Source: Rotaria macrura (lineage: Eukaryota > Rotifera > Eurotatoria > Philodinida > Philodinidae). Taken from it: 64,000 bases of DNA. The notes beneath the pieces were generated by a model. It had not been told where the DNA came from. It made no database searches and worked only from the letters and a program-made list of their open reading frames with translations. The first letter of the stretch is position 1. Each line of letters opens with the position of its first letter. The position numbers were made by a program, and so were the translations under genes. The stretch is from NCBI GenBank assembly GCA_900239685.1, contig OENT01000242.1:62001-126000 (forward strand), written 5' to 3'. This document shows, piece after piece, positions 12,536 through 22,674 of the stretch.

Positions 12536-13282
12536 TGTGGACCACTTCTACTTTAGTGTTTGAAAAAACACGTTGCATTGCCGAGGGTGGAGCGACTATT
12601 TCATAGCATACACCTTCAACGAGTGTTCGTTAACGGATAGATGCGTGAAGTACTGACCCAAATATCTCATCGCGCTTTCGGACTCGGTTGACGGTGAACT
12701 GCTTTTTGAGAGAGCGTCTCTCAATGAATTTCGTGAGTCATGGAGAGTAAAGGAATTCTCCATCAAGGGGCTCAGAGTATCCAAGCGTTATGTTGAGAGC
12801 ATGTCCGTTCTGGAAAAAATTCTACAATGGTTAGCGAATAACTCCCCCACTTTCTCTTGCCCCTATTATGAGCTTGATGAGATCGATCTCGTCAGTTACT
12901 TTCCCAAGGCCTTTCTTTAAAGTCCCCTCTCTATGCTTTCCCGTTTCCCTTCACTTTTCTTGATTTTTCTCTCGCTCTCATTTTCCCGGTGCACGATGTC
13001 GTTTCATCACAGTGATAATTTTCGTTATTGCTTATAATCTCTTACCACTGGCATCTCCTTACTGTTGCCGTTCGTTTTTCCCTTTTCCGTCTATCAATGG
13101 AGTGTGCATGACGTGTTTTATTTTAATGTTTGTCTGGTGTGTCTTGTCTATTGTTGCTTGTCTTCTTATATCTGTCTTTATTTGTTATCTCTATTCTGTG
13201 TTCTTTTTTTCTGTCTTTTACGCGTTCTCATTATACTGTTAGGACTCATAAAGCCGTCAGTTATTGCAAAATAAAAATAAAA
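12536..13282 (+). mobile_element. 5'-truncated non-LTR retroposon (3' end with A-rich tail)
   Basis: The 747-base insert is flanked by a 13-base direct repeat AAATTAGACTGAC at 12523-12535 and 13283-13295. It ends in an A-rich tail (AAAATAAAAATAAAAAA) abutting the right repeat. A long target duplication of this kind plus an A-rich 3' end is the hallmark of target-primed reverse transcription. The body is distinctly less AT-rich than its surroundings and pyrimidine-rich from about 12840, like a LINE 3' untranslated region. No reverse transcriptase is left. It could also be a retroposed transcript or SINE-like unit. Confidence 0.75.
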
Positions 13283-13357
13283 AAATTAGACTGACCCCGT
13301 TCGGTTCAGTGATGCATAAGGGCAAACTCATTCTTTATTTATTCAAACTTCATGATT

Positions 13358-14760
13358 TTAACAACGCAATGTGTTTTGTTTGATTATTACTAAAAATTCG
13401 TACAACGCTTTACGAAAGAGATTTCCACCACACAACGTGTAAACATAGAAAGGCAAGCCATTCGATACAAAATAGCTTAAAATAGCTAAATCATAAACGA
13501 AAGCATTAATAGCTTGCTCAACTGGTGATCCGTTGTCTCTCGAGAATGTTGAATAAAATTTATCGAGAGACAATGGAAGAGTAAAAATAGCTAGTAGCAA
13601 AACTTGAACAAGAAGCATTTGAAGTAGATTATGATCTACTTTTTGCTTTGATTTTCCTTCCGTATTCCCATGATTGTATTTAGTCGACTTATTGAATTCA
13701 TTATTATTGTTATTATTATTATTATGTAACACTGTGTCAATACGACGTTGAGATGAACGTATATTTGAAACAGTTAGTAGACCAAATAATATCATGATAA
13801 ATAAACATATGATCGAAAACTATGTGATCGATTTCATATGCATTTCGGATGGGATGAATGTGTGACTATGGTGCCCACTTATACCTTCTTCGGCCTTCTT
13901 AGGTTGATACATTATAGTACACTAGGTTTTGTCGAAAAAATGAACTAGTTTCTTCATGAACTAAATCAATATGTTACCACTAAATTCGAAGTCATCTAGC
14001 TACAGAAAAATACTATTCGGTTCTTTAAAAAAGCATAAAATTCTGATTGTTACTGAGTAAATACATCAATCTTGTATTCTATGTATTATCGTGTACTGTC
14101 TCGTCTGTTTTATTTATTCAAAACATTTCAACAAATTTTATGATATACAAGCTAATCGCGTAATTTTAGTCAAACTCCTAAAGGCAATATGATTGTAAAC
14201 ACTGCAAATGATAAATCGGTGGCATACCGACATAGAATTGTCTTTCCATAACATTTCAGAGGAGTATCCATAAGATTTGCTTCATAGCAATACAGTTGTT
14301 GACCAAATAGAAGCGTCGAAAGAATGACTACTATTGTTGTCCATATTTGAACATTCTTCATTGTACTTTTTTGTCGACGATGAGCACTGGTACTCGATAA
14401 AAGCCATCGTTCGACTGTAGCCAATGCAATTAACCATGCAGCGACTGTTCTTGTTGTAAATACAAGAAAAGCTCGAACTTTACAAACCCATCCGATGTAA
14501 TTCATTGGATTCTCTGTCCAACCACCAACCATTATTGTAATGAGACCAGATAGAATAGAAATAAGATTAGCTATTGACAAAACCAGAAATAGCCAAGCAC
14601 ATGGGTTCGTCCGAAAAGTTCGTCGTGTGAGGACCATGGTATTGAGAATATTTCCCACAAAACCGAAGAGAAAAATAAAAACTGCGACGTATCGATTGAA
14701 CTGAGTTGATATGTTATTTAATATTTCAATAAGCGATTCGTTGTACGATGCATTCGTCAT
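13358..14760 (-). CDS. rhodopsin-like 7TM receptor interrupted in TM5 by a 377-base insert
   Basis: This is the second member of the receptor family. The start is the ATG of MTNASYNES, equivalent to the intact paralogue's start. Features are GNILN in TM1, ERW after TM3, the same loop cysteines, a long Asn run in the third intracellular loop, and TM7 with SNGLPFYVY. Reading stops in TM5 after ILPL and resumes at FIMILFGLL. Removing 377 bases (one TTTA plus 13806-14178) gives an uninterrupted 341-aa frame colinear with the 338-aa paralogue. So either a small element inserted with a 4-base duplication, or this is a young intron. The best GT-AG option (13820-14175) keeps frame but adds seven residues to TM5 and has a weak donor. 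No other lesion is seen. Residues encoded by 14252-14461 share a conversion-like tract with the gene at 5403-6419. Confidence 0.75.
13806..14178. other. 373-base insert in the receptor gene
   Basis: Flanked by TAAA on the plus strand (13802-13805 and 14179-14182). The two receptor halves fit together exactly when the insert and one copy are removed. It has no coding content and no obvious terminal inverted repeats. Its left end carries a small imperfect palindrome with CATATG at both sides. Identity unknown; insertion or gained intron. Confidence 0.6.
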
Positions 14761-15045
14761 GTTTATGTTGAAAAGAATTTCATATGATTCTACTGAAAAT
14801 AAATAAACAAAAGAATGATCTTCATTCTCTATTTTCAATTCAGAATATTTGTTGAAACTAGCGTCTATTTGAATGGTATTAAAATGCAAAATTAATTAGT
14901 TGATAATGATGATGATGCAGACATTTTTAATTTGATACACTTGATTCTAATCCGTTCGTGCTATGAGTAACTATTCAGTTTTCATAATCATCACCACTGT
15001 GTATTCTAAAGATAGACTTCAATTATTATTTATCAATGCTGAGAA

Positions 15046-15990
15046 TAAAATGCGTTGCAAAAGTAATGGAGAAAATGTCAAACGCTGTTTGACCATGTTG
15101 ACGATTTTTAATCCATGCAAGTTCTTTTTTGATGAAAAGAGCAATGTCTGAACCGCAAATTTCGTACCAGATATTTTTTCAGGATGAATCTGAAAACAAG
15201 AAAAAGTTGTAAACCAAGTACCTCTAAAAAGAACTTTTGCAACTAGCAAAAATCTGTATTTCTCAAAACTTTCGGGCTACATCTACCAAATTTTAAAAAA
15301 GAAATCGATCAAAATGTAAAGCATAAAAAACTCAATTGATATCAATTTTTTAACAAAATTTTAAATCTGTTCTTAACTCTTTAGTGAAAGATTGAGAAAG
15401 TTTAATTTTTGTGAAAGTCATCTTTCTAATACGAAAAAGTCCGTCTGCAAGAATATCAACCATTATCTCTCTAGAGAAGCATGCATGAACTCAATTTTGT
15501 TTTGCTTTATTTACTTGAAGTATGTCAAATCTTATAATCTGAACAAGAAATTAATGCAAAAAATAATTTTTACTATTGCAAGATGGTCAGATAATGAGAA
15601 TAAACAATTTTTTTTTAGTCTATTTCAGAAAAAGCAATATTTCGGTATTAAAACTAAGAACAATTTAACTTCCAATACACCATCGGAAAGATCATGCTAT
15701 ATGCTACAAAAATCATTATTCAACATAGTTTTTCCATTCACTTTCACCATTAAAACGTCAATAAAAAATAGAAAGTGACGTTATCGGATGGTGAAGTTGC
15801 ACGAACGCTTTCAGAGGTACTGGATTTTGGGCTTTTTCTCGTTTTTAGATTCATCCTGGCAAAATATGTCTCGTACAAAATTTGTAGTTTTGACACTGCT
15901 CTTTTCATCTGAAAAAACACTTGCATGAATTAGAAGTCTTCAACATGGTCTAACAGTGTTTGACATTTTTTCCATCTCTTTTGCATCGTA
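15046..15990. repeat. long inverted repeat (about 200-base arms)
   Basis: The left arm 15046-15244 and right arm 15795-15990 are inverted copies. Shared words, read left to right on the left arm and reverse-complemented on the right, include AATGTCAAAC, GACCATGTTGA, CATGCAAGT, GATGAAAAGAGCA, AGGATGAATCT and AGTACCTCT. The spacer of about 550 bases holds a 128-aa frame without recognisable domains. This looks like a fold-back or long-TIR DNA element; I see no clear target duplication. Confidence 0.75.
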
Positions 15991-17038
15991 TGTTAGTTAG
16001 CAAAAAAAGATATACGATTTTGAAGCGTGACTCAGGGCTATCGGATATTGAGTAAGTGAAACTGAAGAAAAGATCTCATAAATATTAGATCCGAAATTAA
16101 ACACTTCGTTAATAAAAGTAAGGGAAAGTGTGACTTGTTCCCTGACTGATGCTGGCTTTTCTTTTCAAAATTAGAAAACATTTTGTACTGCTTCTTTGAG
16201 AGTTTTCTCTCTCTCCTTCTATTTTTCTTTCTTTTTCAATTCCTGTTGTTGAATATCTCTTATTGTCATGGGATGTAAGTAAAAATAATCGGATTTTTCT
16301 ATGCTATAATAGGGGGAACAAACGTTCCGATTAACTATTCCTTCTACGAAAATTAAAAGACAATACATCTGTGTAGGATGTGTTTTGTTCTATTGCACTG
16401 CAAGATTGATGTTGTTTAATTGTCATGATCGTTAGCCAGTTTAACATACCGAAAATTGTCGTCGCGCATTCATCTAAGAAAAAGTGATCTATCAACTGAG
16501 ATAACTATGAACTGATCTGATTCGATGCAGAGGTTTTACTAAATTAGCAATGTATATCACATACATAACTGAAAAATGATTCTGGATGGAAGTTTGATTT
16601 GAGCAGGTTCCTATCTCATCACAGCTGTTAGTAAAGCTTGAATTTCAAGTTATGGAAACTTCTCTAATACTATCATATACCAATCCAACTGTAATTTATA
16701 TTATTTCTGTTTTACCATATGCTAACTTTTCTGGTTACATTCAATACCAAATCATCATATAAGCTCGAGAGATACCGTGAGCGAGACATATGAGAACTGC
16801 ACAAAGTTGATTAATTTTCTACCCCTATTGTCATAGAAATGCTAACACATGTTTTAATTGACATTGAATTCATATTTGAACAGATTCGTAAAGAAAAATA
16901 TCCATTTAATTTAGTTAGAAATGTAGCCTATAAATTATTTCAAAAGATTTAATTCTAATCGAGAATCTAACATTATTCTTAGAAAATTTTACAGTATGAA
17001 TTTTGTAGAATAAATCTTTAAAAAAGCAGCAGTGTTCA
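15991..17038. other. intergenic, no gene seen
   Basis: Short pyrimidine-rich tracts near 16205-16250 only; no coding or RNA signal. Confidence 0.5.
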
Positions 17039-17270
17039 GACTTCCGAAAAAGGAAATTACGGAAATTTTGGAAATGATGCCTCCGAAACCTTCGTTACTT
17101 CGAAAAATGCGGTAATTTCCGAAACTTCCAAAATTTCCATAACTTCCATTTTTGGAAATTTCAGTAATTTCGGAAGTTTCCCAAAGTTTTGAAAACAGTT
17201 TTCTGTGAATTTACGCGTTCTTGGAAATTACAGAAACTTCCGTAATTGCCTATTTTGGAAATCTGAATAT
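17039..17270. repeat. GGAAATT/GGAAGTTT low-complexity array with internal palindromy
   Basis: Words such as GGAAATTACGGAAATTTTGG, AATTTCCGAAACTTCC and CGGAAGTTTCC alternate in both orientations for about 230 bases. The block can fold on itself extensively. It does not follow a constant period. Nothing similar was noticed elsewhere in the window. Confidence 0.65.
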
Positions 17271-17950
17271 ACCTCGGATTCAAAAGAAAACAAGTTGTCA
17301 TGTTAGAATAAGTTAAATCTTTACATGTTCACTTATAATGTCTACATATGCAGTTATTCTGAGAAAAAAATACCTGATACATTTCAAAGAGTAAAGAATA
17401 TAAATGGCATCAATCTTAGGCGTTAAATTGTACGCATAAACAAATATGATCATAATGGAGCATTTTAGGTTTGTCATGCATTAAGACAAGAGATGCATGA
17501 TTTGAAAATTAGCTAATATAGGTAAGGAATAATGATAAGATTCAATTAAAAAATATGAAAATAATGCAAAGGTCTGATAGTTCAACGGTAATCATTTGTA
17601 AGAGTCTTACATGACCAAAGAGGAACTGGTAGTATACAGCTTTTTGATTATGCAACAAGATTATATGCATGTCACACGTGATTCTGTATAATTCTATGTT
17701 TCTTGGAAAACCAAGATTTGTCATTAATTTGTTTCGTACAACATTGATCTGCTAGTAACCTTGAATATTTGATGATTTTATAAAATTTACTTGTGATTTG
17801 ACAGATATTCTCACGACACTGTGTGCATATAGTTTCGTTCGATGTTCTCTTTTAATTCGAGCTTGTTTTCTATAGACACATCATATTTCTTCTTTAAGTT
17901 ACAAATTAATATGTATTAGAAAAGGAAATCGTACATTTTTATGTACTGAA

Positions 17951-19080
17951 AAGTGAGTACACTACAGAATCGGTTAGTGTGTTCGGCCGTTTACACGACA
18001 GCTCCTGAAAGACTAATCCGATTGTCATGAAATTTTGTATACAGCACCATCTCATCAATATTTCTGCTGTGTTCGAAGATGTGAATAATTCGGCAAGGAT
18101 TTACTGAGTTACAGCAAGAAATATCATTATTTTCTATGCAATATTGAACTATTCCAATTTTCGAAATTCAAAATCTTTGTCAGAGTCAAAATAAAAACAC
18201 ATCTACTACAGATCATTCGATAGAAAATTTTATGGGCTACAAAGTGATACTAAATTGTCAGGGTAAATATCCTGAGTTTGAAATTTCCTCAATACCTCAG
18301 TACCCAAAAGCTATGAAAAACTCACATATACTGGCATTTTGTCTGTATGATATGTGTTTATTTCCCATAGAACTAACGTTGTTTTTTTGGAGTAGATAAA
18401 ACTTGTCAAGAGCTCTAAATGATGGCATATGATGCAGGTCAATATGGTGTATTTAAGGCTACCTTCTTTTCTGGACCAGAAACATTTTTTAGACTTTGTT
18501 TTTACATTGATACATACACTTGGTAGTGTCTTGTATCGATCTGCAAAAAATCCTTCATTGGAATGCATTTATACCTTGAAAATAATTATTTTTAAGACCA
18601 GCTTGTCGAAAAAAAATTCGGTTTTTTCACTTTTTTCCAAAAAAAGTGCCTTTGATCTGCTGGTAGTTATCTATCGAACGCAACATGATCGAAATTCTAT
18701 AAATGTCTAAGAAGAATGATAGAAAGATGGGTATTCAGAAAAAAAAATTGAAACTGAACTTTTTTTCGCGTTTTTCTCAAAATCAAATTTTTAGGAGAAA
18801 AACTTGAGTTTCGCCGCCGTTTCTCCGACATGGTAAGAGTGATCGAGCTGAAATGTTTTTTAAATATACTAAATAGTCACTACTTCGGAGTAGGGGTGGG
18901 GGTGTATAATATTTTATTCCAAAATATTTGACACTGGTGGATTTTGGCATCTTTTACAAAAACTGCACTAGTGAAAACACAGCAGTTTTTAAGGATACAT
19001 CCGGTATTTTGACTTTTTGAAGTTCACATAACATTCGGATTTGAATCTGAGGTTTCCAAATTTTTTTATTTTTGATTTGA
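17951..19080. repeat. dispersed repeat, copy 1 (related to 39898-40860)
   Basis: It begins with GTGAGTACAC and carries CATGAAATTTTG, TTCGAAGATG and CGGCAAGG in the same order as the stretch from about 39910. A second matching block at 19022-19080 (CACATAACATTCGGAT, GGTTTCCA) corresponds to 40798-40860. The interior contains a TTTCTCCGACATG / GAGCTGAAAT segment also seen, inverted, at about 3470-3590. No protein frame is convincing. Confidence 0.55.
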
Positions 19081-21185
19081 ATTTTTTCGTTGAAGAAAAC
19101 TACTTCAATAAAGAATAAAGACAGTTCATAAATCATTTCTACACTTTGTGGGTCTTCGAGCTCATAATTTATCATTATGTTTTTTGGAAACCGTATAATT
19201 AATTGGATTTTCTTAATGAGGAAAAGAATTTTTTTTATCATTGTTAAAAAACTTGCATCAGCAACTTTTGAGATCGATATGAATGTAACCCGAAAGTTTA
19301 CTGTTGATTATTGTTCAGTTTGTAACACAAATAAGTTTTCTTGATTCAGAAATACTATTTGAACTTTATAAAATATTTTATTTTTGTATATTGGATTTCC
19401 TTAAAAAAAATTAAAACTTGAAAAATAACTTAGAAAAAATCATAGGATTTACGAGTGATTACTAATAACGGTCAGCATAGAAAATTACCGTCAGTTACAC
19501 CACGAGAACACGAGTTTTTAATTGCAAGCTTTCTATCTCCAGTTGCCAGCAATTCACGGTGTGTTCTCATCTAGAAATATTTTGTGATAATTTAGTTAGC
19601 ATACCATGCATGCGTTTCCTAAGATTGTCTCTGAAAGATTTTAAGAATTCGAAATCTTTCCACGTAATGTTGGACAACGACCTAGCAATCCATGTAATCA
19701 AAACTGAAAGAAAACCGGGTGGTTTACCGAGGTTTTACAGGTTCGGCTATCGGCTCTCATCGCTGCAATTTACCATGGTACACCGGTGGTTATCACAAAT
19801 ACCACGGTTTACCGCTTCGCTGATGATCTTTGACAAAAGATTGTTCCAAATCATCGACTTGACCACATTCAATGTCTTTTTCTTGCAACCTACCATGGGA
19901 TAAAAATGCTCGAAAAAAAAACAGTCAATTTTGATGAATGCCGCGGCTTATCACTAAAAATGATCCGGAAACTACGATTTGGGTGGCATTCTATCTTGAA
20001 TAGATTTACGTATGTTAAAGTCGTTTATGATTGAGTAACATGATGACTTCATCAAAATAAAAAGTTATTTACAACTTCATGGATAAAAAATAAATGAAAT
20101 TCTGTATTGCTCTAGATGGAAATATTGTTTAGATTTTAAAAGAGGATACAAAATTAGATATTATTGAAATATAAACTTCAGTGCTTCACAAGACATAATA
20201 CACTTCTGGATTTCACAATGGTAAAATGTTTAATAAATCATTGATTGACTGTTAATGTCAAAAAGTTTCGACACTATTAAATATTTCAGATCACAAACGC
20301 TCTGAATTGATTAGATTAAAGAAGCCGAAAGAGCTTATAAGCAAGTAGGCCGATGAGTGCTTCGAAAACTGTTTTCTAAACTGAATTAAATGACTTTCAG
20401 AAGAAAGCGGCTTTTAGAAGACTGTTATATCCAGATTCGAGCAAGCACTTTTCAACGGCATATATTTCATGGATTGCCTTTAAGTGGCTTAAAAACAGCT
20501 TACAATGCAAAATATTTTCACATTGGGAATGGTTCTGGATGTAAATGTACATGTTGTATACTTAATGTTTAAACATAACTGTCTTTCTAGATCTTGCCGT
20601 GATGATTTGCATAATGTATCAAAATGATTATATTGAGTCATTCGACCATAATACATGCTTGACTGCATACTAAATATTGTGTGTATATTTGGATAGCGCA
20701 GAGTTTTAATTTCGTGAAACGATCTCTAATTTCAAAGTGAATCAAAGGTTTCTCAAACGAGTAGATATATGATGTAGGTTTCATTTCAATATAAGGTACA
20801 TGCTTTGTTTGAAATTGAAAAGTAGTAAGTTAAAATTGAGTTTACATTCAGTATGTTCATTGCTTATTTCTAATTTCTATGAAGTAGCCTAGAAATGAGT
20901 TCATATTTCGGTTGTTACTACTCTCGTTATACTACCTACATAGGAAAACAGAATTAGGATGTAACATTCTAAGCTATGAGTTGATGCCATCGATTTCTCA
21001 TCGAACGAATCCATGCAAGAAAGCAGCAACAGTAATCTGTGTCCTATGAATTTTCGTTATTGACTCTTGATAGTTTAGCTGTTTTCAACGATAACTAATT
21101 TATGCCAGTAAACTGTATGAAACCCAATAGTTTTGCAAAAATTTAGTTTAACGAATTGTTTTCAATTTTGTTTTTCAAACCAATA
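19081..21185. other. intergenic, no gene seen
   Basis: A segment at about 19700-19830 is less AT-rich, with repeated ACCGxGGT words, but no gene or transposon end could be fixed. Confidence 0.45.
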
Positions 21186-22230
21186 ATGCTCGTTTCATCG
21201 ACGAACAATGACTCTCTCGCCATACTATTGGACAATATTACAACTCAATTGAGTCGTTCGTTCGCTGTTCTTATATTCGTATTTGGGCTTGGAGGAAATA
21301 TTCTCAATACTCTTGTTCTTTCTCAACGTCCACTTCGTTCCAATTCATGTTCCTGGCTTTTTCTGATTTCGTCCATCGGTAATCTTTTATCTATTCTATC
21401 TGGGCACATAACACGAATACTCGGCGGTTTTTCAAGTGATCCAAACGATCATATCGGATGGATTTGCAAAATTCGTGCTTATTTAGTATTTACAACAAGA
21501 ACAATTGCTCTATGGCCGATTGTATTAGGAACTATCGATCGATGGCTGTTATCAAGCATTCATGCACATCGTTGGCAAACAAGTTCAATAAAAAATATTC
21601 AGCGATGGACAAGTATTATTATCATTCTTTCATTGCTTCTCTATGGTCAACTATTCTATTGCTATGAAGCAAATCTTATCAGTACTCCTTTAAAATGCTA
21701 TGGTAAAACGATTTACTGTCGTTATCTCAATGATTTAACATTCGCATTCATAACAACACTATTACCGTTAATTGTCATGGTTGTATTTGGTTTGCTAACT
21801 ATTTCGAATTTTCATCGATCGCAAAATGTTATACAAGTTCTGAAGTTAAAATATAGAATGTCAATCATAGATAAACCGCCAAGATCAACTACTTGCAATA
21901 CAGAGCGTAAATCGAAGCAGAAGAGAGATTGAAATCTTCTGCGAATGCTTCTTGTTCAAGTTTTGCTTCTGACCATTTTTACTTTCCCGTTATCACTTCA
22001 AAAATTCTATTCGTCCTTCTCAGAAAAAAATAAATCTTCTACTGAGCTAGCCATTAATATGTTCGTATATAACTTGGCCCTTCTAATCTATTTCGTATCG
22101 AATGGTATGCCATTCTATATACGTACATACATGGCGTGGTGGAGTTTTATTTCGAACAGCATTCTATGATTTTATTTTTATGACAAAAAGAAAAATAATG
22201 TGTCAATTGAGAGTTGTGCATTGCGAATGA
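21186..22230 (+). pseudogene. rhodopsin-like 7TM receptor pseudogene
   Basis: Third receptor paralogue, opposite in orientation to the other two. The likely start is the ATG of MLVSSTNNDS. TM1 carries GGNILNTLVL, TM3 is followed by DRW, and the loop cysteines are present. In the third intracellular loop a TGA (21930-21932) replaces the His of the family's KSKQKxDH motif. Reading continues in frame through TM6 (LLVQVLLLTIFTFPLS). In TM7, after SNGMPFYI, the frame slips: the next frame restores GGVLFRTAFYDF and a basic tail ending with TGA at 22228-22230. Two lesions in a gene otherwise colinear over its whole length indicate a young pseudogene. Stop read-through plus frameshifting, or assembly errors, are less likely alternatives. 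Confidence 0.8.
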
Positions 22231-22674
22231 ATAAAAACCTTTTCTTTATTCGCTCATGAGTAAGCTATCAATCGTAAATATTTTTTCTGTATTGTTTATT
22301 ATTTGAACAAATTATACTTATGTCTCATATAGGAAATGTGTAATCGGTTAAAAACTACTAAGTAAAATATACAAACTGTAGTTTCATTTTGACAGTAGAA
22401 AATCTTTTTTGATGTTTAAATAATCAACACATCGAAAAGTGTATCGTTAGAATAGACTGAAATGAGTTTAAGTCCGACGTATACGTTAGTCATTTAGTTT
22501 AGAAATATGCTGAGGTGCTTTTTGATCGATACTACTTATCATTAGTCTCATAAAAGAACATGATGTATTTTTTTTTCGAATTTTATCAATATATTTCACA
22601 TCGATACTTTCCTCAAGAATAAATACGAAAGAAGAACAAATAAAAATAAATAAACAGAAAAATCATGGATGAAA
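22231..22674. other. intergenic, no gene seen
   Basis: Short spacer between the convergent receptor pseudogene and the LamG gene; no feature recognised. Confidence 0.5.

Noticed and set aside
13012-13274. Overlapping Phe/Leu/Cys-rich frames resembling membrane proteins
   Set aside because: They come from the pyrimidine-rich 3' region of the retroposon insert and occur in two frames at once.
15392-15778. 128-codon plus-strand frame
   Set aside because: Lies in the spacer of an inverted repeat; Lys/Asn/Phe-rich as expected of AT-rich DNA, and no domain recognised.
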